Shown here piece by piece: positions 1 to 9,549 of a stretch of 64,000 nucleotides of DNA (within the stretch, counting starts at the first letter, position 1; the number at the start of each line of letters is the position of its first letter). Where the stretch lies: contig NZ_JANHDI010000001.1 of the NCBI RefSeq assembly GCF_024494595.1, positions 248,001-312,000 of the forward strand, in the 5' to 3' direction. The notes beneath the pieces are model-generated. The model was not told the origin of the DNA, made no database searches, and saw nothing but the letters and a program-made list of their open reading frames with translations. Source of the DNA: Halobellus rarus. Its GTDB lineage: Archaea; Halobacteriota; Halobacteria; Halobacteriales; Haloferacaceae. The position numbers and the translations under genes are program-made.

Positions 1-1698
1 ATGTTCGGCGACGAGATCGTCCCCTCGAACGTCGGCACGGGCTACCTCGCGCGGATGGTCCTGCGGCGGACGAAGCGGCTGGTCGACGACGTCGGCGTCG
101 ACGCGCCGCTGGACGAACTCGTGGACATGCAGGCCGAACGCCTCGACTACGACAACCGCGACACGATCCGCGACATCGTCCGCACCGAGGAGCGGAAGTA
201 TCGAGAGACGCTCGAACGCGGCCGCCGGAAGGTCGAGAACCTGGCCGTCGAATACGCCGAGAAGGCGGAGTCGATCCCCGTCGAGGAACTCATCGAACTG
301 TACGACTCCCACGGTATCCAGCCCGAGATGGTCGAAGAGATCGCGGCCGACCGCGGCGCGAGCGTCGAGGTCCCCGACGACTTCTACTCGCTCGTCGCGG
401 AGCGCCACGAGGGCGAAGGGGCGTCCCGAGAGGCCGTCGAACGCAGCGAGCGCCTCGCGAACCTGCCCGAGACGGAACGCCTCTACTACGACGACCAGGA
501 GCGCACGGAGTTCGAGGCGGTCGTCCTCGACGTCATCGAACGCGAGGAGGGCTACGACGTCGTCCTCGACCAGACGATGTTCTACCCCGAGGGCGGCGGT
601 CAGCCCGCCGACCACGGGACGCTCGCGAACGACGACACGACCGTTCAGGTGACGGACGTCCAGATCCGCGACGGGATCGTGCTTCATCGCGCAGACGGGA
701 ACCCCGGCAAGGGCGAGTTCGTCCGCGGCCAACTCGACGTCGAGCGTCGCCGGCGGCTGATGCGACACCACACCGCCACGCACGTCATCGGGTACGCCGC
801 CCGCCAGGTCCTCGGCGAGCACGTTCGGCAGGCCGGCGCACAGAAGGGCACACGCCGCTCACGCCTCGACGTCAGGCATTACGATCGGATCTCCCGCGAG
901 GAGGTAAAACGGATCGAGGCGGTCGCCAACGACCTCGTGATGCGGAACGTCTCGGTCAAGCAGCACTGGCCGGACCGACACGAGGCCGAGGAGGAGCACG
1001 GCTTCGACCTCTATCAGGGCGGCATCCCGCCGGGACAGAACATCCGGACGATCACCATCGACGACGACGTCCAGGCCTGCGGCGGGACGCACGTGAGCCG
1101 CACCGGTGATATCGGGACGATCAAGATCCTCACGACCGAGCCGGTACAGGACGGCGTCGAGCGCATCGCCTTCGCCGCCGGCGACGCCGCGATCGAGGCC
1201 ACCCAGCGCACCGAGGACGCCCTCTACGAGGCGGCCGACGTGCTCGACGTGACGCCCGAGGACGTCCCCGAGACGGCCGAGCGGTTCTTCACCGAGTGGA
1301 AGGAGCGGGGCAAGACGATCGACCGCCTGAAGACCGAACTCGCGGAGGCCCGCGCCGCCGCCGGCGAGGACGAGATCGACGTCGACGGGACGCCCGCCGT
1401 GGTGCGGCGACTCGACGGCGACGCCGACGAACTCAGAGCGACCGCCAACGCGCTCGTCGAGGAGGGAACGGTGGCCGTGCTCGGCTCCGCGAGCGGCGGC
1501 AGCGCCCAGTTCGTCGTCGGCGTCCCCGACGACGTCGGCATCAACGCCGGCGAGGTCGTCGGCCGACTCGCCGGCCGCGTCGGCGGCGGCGGCGGCGGCC
1601 CGCCGGACTTCGCCCAGGGCGGCGGTCCCGACGTCGACGCGCTCGACGACGCGCTCGACGAGGCACCCGAGATCCTCCGGGCCGTCCGGAGCGCCTGA
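1..1698 (+). CDS. alaS: Alanyl-tRNA synthetase, C-terminal part (5' end outside window)
   Basis: The open frame begins at the window edge inside the gene. The 565 visible residues are the C-terminal 60% or so of an archaeal AlaRS (usually about 920 aa), so the class II aminoacylation core is missing. Visible parts are the end of the tRNA-recognition helical region, the editing domain with the zinc-binding HxxxH motif (HHTATH, about residue 256) and the matching CGGTH motif (about residue 360), and the C-Ala domain with its glycine-rich stretch (GGGGGG, about residue 530) followed by DFAQGGG. The editing residues are all present, so it should clear Ser/Gly-tRNA(Ala). It stops at TGA. The next gene starts 141 nt later behind its own TATA-like box. 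Confidence 0.97.
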   Translation: MFGDEIVPSNVGTGYLARMVLRRTKRLVDDVGVDAPLDELVDMQAERLDYDNRDTIRDIVRTEERKYRETLERGRRKVENLAVEYAEKAESIPVEELIELYDSHGIQPEMVEEIAADRGASVEVPDDFYSLVAERHEGEGASREAVERSERLANLPETERLYYDDQERTEFEAVVLDVIEREEGYDVVLDQTMFYPEGGGQPADHGTLANDDTTVQVTDVQIRDGIVLHRADGNPGKGEFVRGQLDVERRRRLMRHHTATHVIGYAARQVLGEHVRQAGAQKGTRRSRLDVRHYDRISREEVKRIEAVANDLVMRNVSVKQHWPDRHEAEEEHGFDLYQGGIPPGQNIRTITIDDDVQACGGTHVSRTGDIGTIKILTTEPVQDGVERIAFAAGDAAIEATQRTEDALYEAADVLDVTPEDVPETAERFFTEWKERGKTIDRLKTELAEARAAAGEDEIDVDGTPAVVRRLDGDADELRATANALVEEGTVAVLGSASGGSAQFVVGVPDDVGINAGEVVGRLAGRVGGGGGGPPDFAQGGGPDVDALDDALDEAPEILRAVRSA

Positions 1699-1732
1699 TC
1701 GGGGGACGTCGGTGCCGATCCCTCGACCGCGG

Positions 1733-1787
1733 CGCGCTGCTGTCGGTCCCGGCCTCTTTATGTCGACGCGCTGCTGTCGGTCCCGGC
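1733..1787. repeat. 21-nt direct repeat between alaS and the next gene
   Basis: A 21-nt sequence starting CGCGCTGCTGTCGG occurs perfectly at 1733-1753 and again at 1767-1787, a period of 34 nt. A TCGA precedes each copy. It lies in the 141-nt gap, upstream of a TATA-like element (TTATCGAT, 1811-1818). It could be a local duplication or a pair of regulator sites; nothing in the sequence decides between these. Confidence 0.6.
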
Positions 1788-1839
1788 AACGGAGTCGTTC
1801 GACACAAGACTTATCGATACTTGTTGATCTTCTAACATT

Positions 1840-2448
1840 GTGTCCTCCATCGAGCAGGTGGCGTCACGAGCCGAGGGGGCGTCCACCGCGTTAGTCCTCC
1901 GACCACAGACGGCGGTCCTCGGTGACGTCGAGTGCAAAGGAGCGATCGTCGGGGAGTCAGCGGACGTCGAACTGCTCGGCGTGTCCTTCTCTCAGCCACC
2001 GGCAGTCTGGTACGACGAGTGGACCGAGGCACTCGGAAACGCCCCCGAAGCGGCGGCCGTGATCACGACACCGGAACTGGCGGGCGGGAACCTCGACGAC
2101 CGCGATATCGACGTCGAGACCGTCGCTTCCCCGTCGAACCTCACGGGAATCGGCGTCAAATCGACGCCGTACCTGAGCCAGTGGGACGACGCGCTCACGG
2201 TCGTCGAGTCGCTCACGGTGCCGCTGCGGTACACCGACACGCAGAGCGTCTACAAGTTCGTCCACGTGCTGACGAGTCGACTCCAGGCCACCGACGCCGC
2301 GGGGCAGTTCTATCTCGATCCGGCGGTCGAAGACGAGCGGACCGTCGAACTGTTCAAGACGCTGTTCGACGCGGTCGTCGAGTGCGAAGTCGACACCGAC
2401 GGCGGCGATCCGACGGTCGAGTGGTCGGTGACGCTCCGCGACGGCTGA
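1840..2448 (+). CDS. Haloarchaeal orphan, RecA/KaiC-fold-like (DUF7504-type)
   Basis: A 202-residue acidic protein with no signal peptide or membrane segment. The alternating hydrophobic strands (STALVLRP, AAAVITTP, TGIGVKSTPYL, ALTVVESLTVPLRYT) resemble the P-loop/RecA fold of KaiC-like proteins, but there is no Walker A motif, so it probably does not hydrolyse ATP. I associate it from memory with the haloarchaeal DUF7504 family; this is not verified. The GTG start at 1840 is preferred because TTATCGAT at 1811-1818 sits the usual 22-29 nt upstream, which gives a leaderless transcript. It is monocistronic, and the function is unknown. Confidence 0.75.
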   Translation: MSSIEQVASRAEGASTALVLRPQTAVLGDVECKGAIVGESADVELLGVSFSQPPAVWYDEWTEALGNAPEAAAVITTPELAGGNLDDRDIDVETVASPSNLTGIGVKSTPYLSQWDDALTVVESLTVPLRYTDTQSVYKFVHVLTSRLQATDAAGQFYLDPAVEDERTVELFKTLFDAVVECEVDTDGGDPTVEWSVTLRDG

Positions 2449-2578
2449 GCGGTCGTCGCACGTCGACGCGGGCGACCGGTCGTCGCGATCCGACGGCGGG
2501 ATGGCCGTCTCACCCCGACACGTTCGCGCCACGACCGCGCTTCGAGACGCCTAAACCGGCCCCGAGCCACGCGTCCCT

Positions 2579-3355
2579 ATGGTCCGAACCTCGAACGGCG
2601 ACGTCTCCCTCTACTACGAGACGGCCGGCAGCGGCCCGACCGTCGCGTTCGTCGGCGACGTCGGCTACGGCGCGTGGCAGTGGGGCTGGCAGCACGCCGC
2701 GGTCGCGGGCCCCTACGAAAGTCTCGTGGCCGACCTCCGCGGTACCGGACGGTCGGACGCGCCGTCCGGTCCGTACGCCGTCGAAGACCTCGTCGGAGAC
2801 CTCACGACGGTTCTTTCGGACGCCGGCGTCCGCTCGGCGCACGTCGTCGGCGCGGGACTCGGCGGGATGGTCGCCCTGGAGGCGGCGCGAACGACGTCCC
2901 GAGTCGACAGCCTGTTCCTCCTCGGGACGGCCGCCCGCGGGAGCGGAATCGACCTCGAACCGCTGTGGGGCGACCCCGACGACCCCGATGCGCTCGAACG
3001 CTCGCTCGCTGCGGGGCTGTCGGACTCGTTCGTCGACGCCCGCGACGACGCCGTCGAGCAGATGGTCGAGTGGCGGTCCGGGGAGGACGCCCACCGGGCG
3101 GCGTGGGAGGCGCAGGCCGCCGCCGTCGACGACTTCGACGTCTCCGATCGGCTCTACGAGATCACGGTCCCCGCGCTGGTCGTCCACGGCCGCGACGACG
3201 CCGTCTGGTCGCCCGAGAGCGCGGAAGCGCTGGCCGAGGGCCTTCCCCGCGGCGAGTTCCGTCCGATCGCGGACGCGGGGCACCTCGTTCACGTCGAGGC
3301 GTCGCGGCGGGTCAACGACGAACTGCTCGGGTTCCTCGACGAGCGGGAGGCGTAG
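2579..3355 (+). CDS. Alpha/beta-hydrolase fold protein lacking the nucleophile Ser
   Basis: A 258-residue protein with the fold of alpha/beta hydrolases (prolyl iminopeptidase/haloalkane dehalogenase-like): the DLRGTGRSD loop at residues 52-60, the late acidic loop VHGRDDAVW and the C-terminal DAGHLVHVE carrying the catalytic His. The nucleophile elbow reads GAGLGG at residues 91-96 instead of GxSxG, so position 93 is Gly (codon gga, 2855-2857) where Ser, Asp or Cys is expected. The Asp and His partners are kept. It is therefore either a non-catalytic relative or uses another mechanism. The upstream stretch has no strong promoter. The neighbours do not suggest a pathway. Confidence 0.85.
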   Translation: MVRTSNGDVSLYYETAGSGPTVAFVGDVGYGAWQWGWQHAAVAGPYESLVADLRGTGRSDAPSGPYAVEDLVGDLTTVLSDAGVRSAHVVGAGLGGMVALEAARTTSRVDSLFLLGTAARGSGIDLEPLWGDPDDPDALERSLAAGLSDSFVDARDDAVEQMVEWRSGEDAHRAAWEAQAAAVDDFDVSDRLYEITVPALVVHGRDDAVWSPESAEALAEGLPRGEFRPIADAGHLVHVEASRRVNDELLGFLDEREA

Positions 3356-3474
3356 GAATCCGACTGGGACGGGTCGTCGGACTCCCCGTTTCCGTCGCCG
3401 AATCGCGTCCGAGAGACCTGCACGACCGCCCGCGGGCGCAAGGCCTTTTCTGTCCCACCCCGTTGCGAACACTG

Positions 3475-4188
3475 ATGACTCGGCCCAGCGACCGACTCCG
3501 CCTCGCACTCTTGGACGCCTCCCACGGCGACGAGCACACGCCACGGAACTTCCGTCGGGAGCTCGACGCCGACCTCGTCGAGTTCGACGTGACGGACAAC
3601 GAGCGGCCGGCGGGCTTCGACTTCGACGGCGTCGTCGTCACCGGATCCCGCTCGTCGGTCTACTGGGACCGCGACTGGATCCGGCCGCTGCTCGACTACG
3701 TTGCCGAGGCCGACGAGCGCGGGCTCCCGATCCTCGGCGTCTGTTACGGCCACCAGGTCGTCGCCGCGGCGCTCGGCGGCCGCGTCGAGGACATGGGCGA
3801 GTACGAGATCGGGTATCGCGAGATCTGGAAAACGAGCGACGACGAGCTCCTCGCTGGCGTCCCCCAGCGGTTCACGGCCTTCACGACCCACTCGGACGCG
3901 GTCACCGAACTCCCGCCCGGGGCCGAACTGCTCGCGGAGAACGACTACGGCGTTCACGCGTTCCGCCGCGGCGACGCGTGGGGCGTGCAGTTCCACCCGG
4001 AGTACGACCGGGAGACGGCCGTCGCGATCACGAACGAGAAGGACCTCTCCGAGCGGCGTCGCCGATCGGTCCTCGAGGGGATCGACGACGAGAACTACGC
4101 CGCCGCCTGCCGCACGAAGCGGCTGTTCGACAACTTCACCGACGCGGTTCGGCGGATCCGGGGCGAACGGATCTCCGCAGCCGATTGA
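3475..4188 (+). CDS. Class I glutamine amidotransferase (GMP synthase-like)
   Basis: A 237-residue stand-alone GATase1 domain. The nucleophile Cys is in GVCYGHQ and the His/Glu pair is in QFHPEYD, so the catalytic triad for releasing ammonia from glutamine is complete. The N-terminal half is a flavodoxin-like fold (GVVVTGSRSSVYWD). It lacks an attached ATP-pyrophosphatase domain, so it is not GuaA of the fused type. Homologues of this type are annotated GMP synthase-like or gamma-glutamyl hydrolase-like, and the substrate cannot be read here. The ATG at 3475 is chosen because the frame upstream has haphazard Arg-rich composition typical of a non-coding frame. Confidence 0.9.
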   Translation: MTRPSDRLRLALLDASHGDEHTPRNFRRELDADLVEFDVTDNERPAGFDFDGVVVTGSRSSVYWDRDWIRPLLDYVAEADERGLPILGVCYGHQVVAAALGGRVEDMGEYEIGYREIWKTSDDELLAGVPQRFTAFTTHSDAVTELPPGAELLAENDYGVHAFRRGDAWGVQFHPEYDRETAVAITNEKDLSERRRRSVLEGIDDENYAAACRTKRLFDNFTDAVRRIRGERISAAD

Positions 4189-4248
4189 ACCGCTCGAAGG
4201 CCGATTTTTCCCGTTACCGCCGTCGGTCCGTATCACGCGTCCACCAGG

Positions 4249-5273
<1,025 letters not shown>

Positions 5274-5331
5274 GACGGTTCTCGCCTTTTCTCTGTTCGG
5301 CACCGCCCGGGAGATCGACTTCCTCGCCCCG

Positions 5332-6666
5332 TCACCCGCCGATATTCCGCAGTGTGGCCCCAACCCGCCCGCCGACGCGACCGAGCGCTCGACGGGGCTG
5401 CACGCCGTACGTCGCCGCCGCGCACGCGAGCAGCATAATCGCGATCCCGTACAGCGGCACCGTGGCGAACGTGAAGACGTCGACGAGGAGGACCTCCAGC
5501 AGGTGCGGAAGCCCGAACTCCCGAACCGCCTCGACCAGCGAGCCCGGGTACTCGTTCGCGAACATCACCGCACTGCCGGCGAGAAAGAGCCGGCGTCCCG
5601 GCCCCTCCCAGACGTACCACAGGGGAATCATCGGGAAGAAGAAAAGCACGAGGTACCACTGCAGCGCCGGGACCAGCGTGACCGTCACGACCAGCGTCGC
5701 GAAGACGGCGATCAGCCGCCCTTGCAGCGTCTCCACGTCGGCGTACAGCGCAAGAAGGATCCCCGCACCGACGAGCGCGGCGAGCGGGGTCAACACCTCC
5801 GGCGGAGCGTTCGGGAAGAGCCCCCAGACGACGTGCGACAGCGGCCGCTGGAGCGTCACGTAGAACGTCGCGTCCGCGGGGTAGCCGCCGACGAAAGCCG
5901 CGGTCTCCGCGCGGTCGAACACGACCTCCGAGAAGAACGTGACCGTCGGCCCCGTTCCGTAGGCGACGACGCCCGCGAGGATCCCGCCGATCCCGACCGC
6001 CGTCGCGCTCGCGACCGCGCGCCACGACCGCCGTTTCAGGAGCCACGCGCCGACGAGCGCGGGGAACAGTTTGAACAGCGCGGCGAGGCCGAACGCCGCG
6101 CCGGCGACGCCCGGGCGATCGCGTTCGAGTGCGAGGAAGCCGACGACGAACGCCAGGGCGACGAGCAGGTTGATGTTGCCGTAGTAGATCGTCCCAAAAG
6201 TGAAGGGCGAGACGAGCACGAGACCGGTGATCAACCCGACGTCGAGCCACCCGAGTCTGTAGGCCGTCCGGTCGACGAAGCGCACGATGGCGGCGGCCAC
6301 GGCGAGGCCGGCCAGGACGTTCAGCGCGACGACGATCCAGTAGCCGATCTGCCAGTCGATCCCCGTGAACGGGTAGTAGGCCGTGACGGTGATCGGGGGG
6401 TAGAGATAGACCGCCCACTCGCCCAGTTCCGGCGGTGCGACGCCGTAGAACGACTGTCCCTCGCGGGCCAGTTTCGCGGCGTACCGGTACGTTCGGACGT
6501 TCGCGCCGAGGTTGCCGCCGGGATTCCAGGCCCACTCGGCCCACTCGGGGTTGAAGTTACGGTCGTAGGCGGCCGCACCCCACAGGATCGCGAAGGCCAT
6601 CACGGCCCAGACGGTTCTCTTCGAGCGGGCGACGAGCGGTCTGTGGAGGGGATCTGGGAGGGCCAT
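5332..6666 (-). CDS. GT87 (DUF2029) family membrane glycosyltransferase
   Basis: A 444-residue polytopic membrane protein with about ten hydrophobic segments. After the first membrane helix comes a polar loop (NVRTYRYAAKLAREGQSFYGVAPP) and then VYLYPPI. This arrangement (a conserved Asp/Arg loop after TM1 and a YPP motif) is characteristic of GT87/DUF2029 polyprenyl-phosphate-sugar-dependent mannosyltransferases. FKLFPALVGAWLL in the middle is another family hallmark. It probably moves a sugar from a dolichol-phosphate donor to an acceptor outside the membrane (glycolipid or glycoprotein). No other glycosylation gene is adjacent. A TATA-like TTATATAT at 6721-6728 lies upstream on this strand. 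Confidence 0.88.
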   Translation of the reverse strand: MALPDPLHRPLVARSKRTVWAVMAFAILWGAAAYDRNFNPEWAEWAWNPGGNLGANVRTYRYAAKLAREGQSFYGVAPPELGEWAVYLYPPITVTAYYPFTGIDWQIGYWIVVALNVLAGLAVAAAIVRFVDRTAYRLGWLDVGLITGLVLVSPFTFGTIYYGNINLLVALAFVVGFLALERDRPGVAGAAFGLAALFKLFPALVGAWLLKRRSWRAVASATAVGIGGILAGVVAYGTGPTVTFFSEVVFDRAETAAFVGGYPADATFYVTLQRPLSHVVWGLFPNAPPEVLTPLAALVGAGILLALYADVETLQGRLIAVFATLVVTVTLVPALQWYLVLFFFPMIPLWYVWEGPGRRLFLAGSAVMFANEYPGSLVEAVREFGLPHLLEVLLVDVFTFATVPLYGIAIMLLACAAATYGVQPRRALGRVGGRVGATLRNIGG

Positions 6667-6720
6667 CGATCGCCACGGTGCGATTGGGTCGTGACGGCCG
6701 AACCATCTTCGGTCATCCCC

Positions 6721-6728
6721 TTATATAT
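6721..6728 (-). promoter_or_regulatory. TATA-like box in the GT87/ferritin-like divergent gap
   Basis: TTATATAT is the most AT-rich octamer in the 207-nt divergent gap. It lies about 55-60 nt before the GT87 start, which would give a leader of about 30 nt. The ferritin-like gene probably uses a weaker box near 6839-6846. Confidence 0.4.
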
Positions 6729-6873
6729 GACTCTTGTTTGGACCGTTCGACGGCCGTTGAGGGCCGAGAGCGGGCCGCGAAGCGTTCCACACGAGGTTCG
6801 GTATGGCGTTCGCTCCATCGTCGGCGCTCCCGTCGACAGTATCTTGTCGCCGGCGGCCGAACGTGTAAACACG

Positions 6874-7326
6874 ATGTCTGAAGAAGTCGTTCGGCTGCTG
6901 CAGAAGGCCTACCAGGACGAGATCGAGACCGTGATGAACTACATGACCAACTCCATCGTTCTCGACGGCGTCCGCGCCGAGGAGATCAAAGAGTCCCTCC
7001 AGCAAGACATTCAGGAGGAACTCGGGCACGCCGAGCAACTCGGCAACCGGCTCAAGCAACTCGACGAGCATCCGCCCGGCTCCGCGGCGTTCGAGGCGAC
7101 CCAGATGAGCCTCCAGCCCCCAGAGGACACCACGGACGTGCTCTCGGTCATCGACGGCGTCCTCGACGCCGAAGAGGGCGCTATCGAGACGTATCGGGCG
7201 TTGATCGACGCAGCCGAGGCGGCCGACGATCCGGTGACCGAGGACCTCGCGGTGACGCTCCTGGGCGATGAGGAAGCCCACCGGACGGAGTTCCGCGGGT
7301 TCAAGAAGGAATACAGCCAGGAGTAG
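6874..7326 (+). CDS. Ferritin-like diiron four-helix protein
   Basis: A 150-residue all-helical acidic protein with the two ExxH signatures of ferritin-like diiron proteins: EELGHAEQL in helix 2 (about residues 49-57) and DEEAHRTEF in helix 4 (about residues 131-139). Extra Glu residues in helices 1 (QDEIETVMNY) and 3 (AEEGAIETY) complete the set of ligands. It is shorter than bacterioferritin, has no evident heme Met, and lacks Dps N-terminal features, so it may be a rubrerythrin/DUF-type ferritin-like protein for iron or peroxide handling. The ATG at 6874 is preferred over upstream codons because the cytoplasmic helix 1 begins directly after it. Confidence 0.87.
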   Translation: MSEEVVRLLQKAYQDEIETVMNYMTNSIVLDGVRAEEIKESLQQDIQEELGHAEQLGNRLKQLDEHPPGSAAFEATQMSLQPPEDTTDVLSVIDGVLDAEEGAIETYRALIDAAEAADDPVTEDLAVTLLGDEEAHRTEFRGFKKEYSQE

Positions 7327-7366
7327 CCGCTCTTTTCGCTGCCGGCCGAGCGGGACTGTACCGTCT

Positions 7367-8095
7367 TCAGAGCGCGATCGAACCCGCGAGCGCGGCGACG
7401 ACGAGGAGTCCCAGGACGTCGAGCCGTCCGAATCGAAGCACCGGCAGCGTCGGGTTCCACGCGAAACAGCGGGCGCGGAGCGCGAGCGCCAGCCGGTCCG
7501 CGCGGCCGAACGCTCGACGGAGTCCCGCTGCGGCGACGATTCGTATCCGCTCGCGGAGCGGCCGTTCCTCGCCCAACCGGGCGGCCGACGCCTCCCGGAC
7601 GGCCCGGAGATCCGCGCGCAGCAGCGGGAAGAAGCGGAAGACGAGCGCGACGCCGACGCCGAGCAGGCGGCCGGCGCGCCCCGGCACGAGCCGCTGGATC
7701 GCCGCCCGGGAGTCGCGGACGGGCGTCGTGTGTAGATAGACCGCCGATACGAGCAGGATGAGCAGGACGCGATAGCTCGCCAGCAGCGGGCCGGTCGCCG
7801 CGCTCGGATCGACCCCGATGGACCACGCCAGAGCGGTCGACCCGACCGCCACATCGACCACCGAAATCAGCGGCCCGGCGGCCAGAAACGGCAACGCGGG
7901 TAGGTAGCCGCGGATCGCCCGGAGGGGCGAGAGCCATCCTGCGACGAGGAACGCGGCCGCGACGACGGTCGCTCCCAGAAGCCCTCGCGGCGTCGTGTGC
8001 GCGAACGCGGCGGCGGCGAACGCGGCCTGTGCGAGCAGTTTCGTCCGCGGGTCGAGACGGTGGGCGAGCGAGTCGCCGGGCGTGAACGTCAGCAT
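7367..8095 (-). CDS. bioN: Energy-coupling factor transmembrane protein EcfT (BioN-like)
   Basis: A 242-residue membrane protein, the T component of an ECF vitamin importer. It has about five transmembrane helices and a cytoplasmic region with the two Ala-Arg-Gly-type coupling motifs: ADLRAVREAS near residue 165 and ALALRARCFAW near residue 205, degenerate ARS/ARG helices that contact the ATPase. The opening (FTPGDSLAHRLDPRTKLL) is the family's usual N-terminus. The ATG at 8095 overlaps the last 7 nt of the ATPase gene, which implies translational coupling; an upstream in-frame ATG at 8164 would extend far into that gene. With the ATPase and BioY it forms a biotin uptake complex in the cell membrane. 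Confidence 0.9.
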   Translation of the reverse strand: MLTFTPGDSLAHRLDPRTKLLAQAAFAAAAFAHTTPRGLLGATVVAAAFLVAGWLSPLRAIRGYLPALPFLAAGPLISVVDVAVGSTALAWSIGVDPSAATGPLLASYRVLLILLVSAVYLHTTPVRDSRAAIQRLVPGRAGRLLGVGVALVFRFFPLLRADLRAVREASAARLGEERPLRERIRIVAAAGLRRAFGRADRLALALRARCFAWNPTLPVLRFGRLDVLGLLVVAALAGSIAL

Positions 8096-8841
8096 CGACC
8101 GGACGGGCGGGTGGATCGGTCGCGCGCCTCCGCTCCGGTCGTCTCCGGGACACGGATATCGCACTCCGCGAGCGAGTCGACGACGCCCCCGGGCGCGCCG
8201 TCGACGGCGACGCGGCCGTCGGCCATCGCGACGACTCGATCCGCCAGCCCGAGGACGTCGCGGAGGTCGTGCGTGACGATCACGACGCTCGTTCCCGACG
8301 CCGAAAGCGCGCGGAGCCGGTCCAGCACGGAGTTCCGGGCCGGATTATCGAGCCCGGTGAACGGCTCGTCGAGGACGAGGTGATCCGGCTCCATCGCCAT
8401 CGCGCCCGCGATAGCGACGCGTTCGCGTTCACCGCCGGAGAGCTGATCGACCCGCTCCTCCTCGCGGCCCGTGAGGTTCACCGCCGCGAGCGCCTCCTCG
8501 ACGCGCCGATCGATCTCCTCTCTCGGAAGCCCGAGGTTCTCCGGCCCGAAGGCGACGTCAGCGCCGACCGTGGCGGCGACCAACTGGTCGCGCGGCTCCT
8601 GAAACACCATCCCGACGGCCGTCCGCGCGGCGACGAGATCGCTCGCCACGTCCCGGCCGTTCACCGCCACTGTTCCCTCATCCGGTTCCAACAGCCCGTT
8701 GAAGTGGCGGACGAGCGTCGTCTTCCCGGAGCCGTTCGCGCCCGCGACGACGACGCACTCGCCGTCGTCGATCGCGAGCGACACGTCGTCGACGGCGACG
8801 CACTCGCCGTAGCGGTGAATCAGCCCTTCGGTCCGGATCAT
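8089..8841 (-). CDS. bioM: ECF transporter ATP-binding protein (BioM-like)
   Basis: A 250-residue ABC ATPase with all catalytic motifs: Walker A GANGSGKTT (about residues 34-42), Q-loop FQEPRDQLV with the DQ typical of CbiO/EcfA, signature LSGGERERVAIA, Walker B HLVLDEPFTGLD and the switch His in VTHDL. It energises biotin import together with EcfT and BioY. Only one ATPase gene is present, so it would act as a homodimer, as in bacterial BioMNY. It lies 42 nt downstream of bioY and overlaps bioN, so the order is bioY-bioM-bioN in one operon under the operator at 9480-9509. Confidence 0.93.
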   Translation of the reverse strand: MIRTEGLIHRYGECVAVDDVSLAIDDGECVVVAGANGSGKTTLVRHFNGLLEPDEGTVAVNGRDVASDLVAARTAVGMVFQEPRDQLVAATVGADVAFGPENLGLPREEIDRRVEEALAAVNLTGREEERVDQLSGGERERVAIAGAMAMEPDHLVLDEPFTGLDNPARNSVLDRLRALSASGTSVVIVTHDLRDVLGLADRVVAMADGRVAVDGAPGGVVDSLAECDIRVPETTGAEARDRSTRPSGRC

Positions 8842-8883
8842 CGCGTCACCGTGACTCCTCGACGCGCTGTTTCATCGCTTCGG

Positions 8884-9465
8884 TCACGCGGCTGTCGCAG
8901 CGTCGCTGCGGACGACGCCGACGGCCGCGGCGATCTTGACCGCCTCGAAGGGGACGAACGCGAGCGCGCTCACCGCGAAGGCCTCGACCAGGCCGACGCT
9001 CTGGACGAGCGCGAACCCGACCGTTCCGAGCGCGTAGATCACGACCGTCCCGGCGAGCATCCCGCCGACGAGGCGGGCGGTGCCGATCGTCTCGGGATCC
9101 TCCAGGCCGTCGAACCCGTGGACGACGGCGCCGATGAGCGCCGCGGCGATCGGGTACGACCAGAGGTATCCCGCCGTGTAGCCGACGAGGGGTCCGAACC
9201 CGGCGGACCCACCGGCGAAGATGGGTGCCCCCGCCGCACCGGCGACCAAGTAGAACGCCATCGACGCGCCGCCCCACACCGGGCCGAGGAAGACCCCTGC
9301 GAGGAACACCCCGAGCACCTGGAGGCTCACGGGGACCGGCGAGATCGGGTTGGGAAACGACACGTACGCGAACGCGCCGGTGAGCGCCGCGAAAAGCGCC
9401 GCGCGCGCGACGTTCCCGACGACGTCCTCGCCGACGAGTTCGACCGACTGCGTCTCTGCGGACAT
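8884..9465 (-). CDS. bioY: Biotin transporter substrate-binding protein BioY
   Basis: A 193-residue membrane protein of the BioY S-component family with six hydrophobic segments. Recognisable family stretches are PNPISPVPVSLQVLGVFLAG after helix 1, the GAPIFAGGSAGFGPLVGPT-like loop (here GPLVGYTAGYLW) that lines the biotin pocket, and the C-terminal PFEAVKIAAA helix. It binds biotin outside and delivers it through the BioMN module. It is the first gene of the operon. The start at 9465 is 15 nt downstream of the biotin operator, so binding of a repressor there would cover the promoter. No biotin synthesis genes are in the window. Confidence 0.95.
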   Translation of the reverse strand: MSAETQSVELVGEDVVGNVARAALFAALTGAFAYVSFPNPISPVPVSLQVLGVFLAGVFLGPVWGGASMAFYLVAGAAGAPIFAGGSAGFGPLVGYTAGYLWSYPIAAALIGAVVHGFDGLEDPETIGTARLVGGMLAGTVVIYALGTVGFALVQSVGLVEAFAVSALAFVPFEAVKIAAAVGVVRSDAATAA

Positions 9466-9479
9466 ACTCTCTCCCCTCT

Positions 9480-9509
9480 CGTAAACCCAAATGAATACTT
9501 CGGTTTACG
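9480..9509 (-). promoter_or_regulatory. BirA-type biotin operator upstream of bioY
   Basis: CGTAAACC at 9480-9487 and its perfect complement GGTTTACG at 9502-9509 form an inverted repeat with a 14-nt spacer. This matches the half-site and spacing of the BirA operator known from bacteria and some archaea (TGTAAACC, N14-16, GGTTTACA). The AT-rich spacer (about 9488-9496) can serve as the TATA element of a leaderless or short-leader bioY transcript. A biotin protein ligase with a DNA-binding domain would repress the operon when biotin is plentiful; no such gene is in the window. Confidence 0.85.
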
Positions 9510-9549
9510 ATGGTAACGTTTGTACGTCCACGCGCCGTATTACTCCCCG

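Noticed and set aside
5503-7326. Long extension upstream of the ferritin-like gene
   Set aside because: Antisense to the GT87 gene with Arg/Glu-rich haphazard composition; the real start is ATG 6874.
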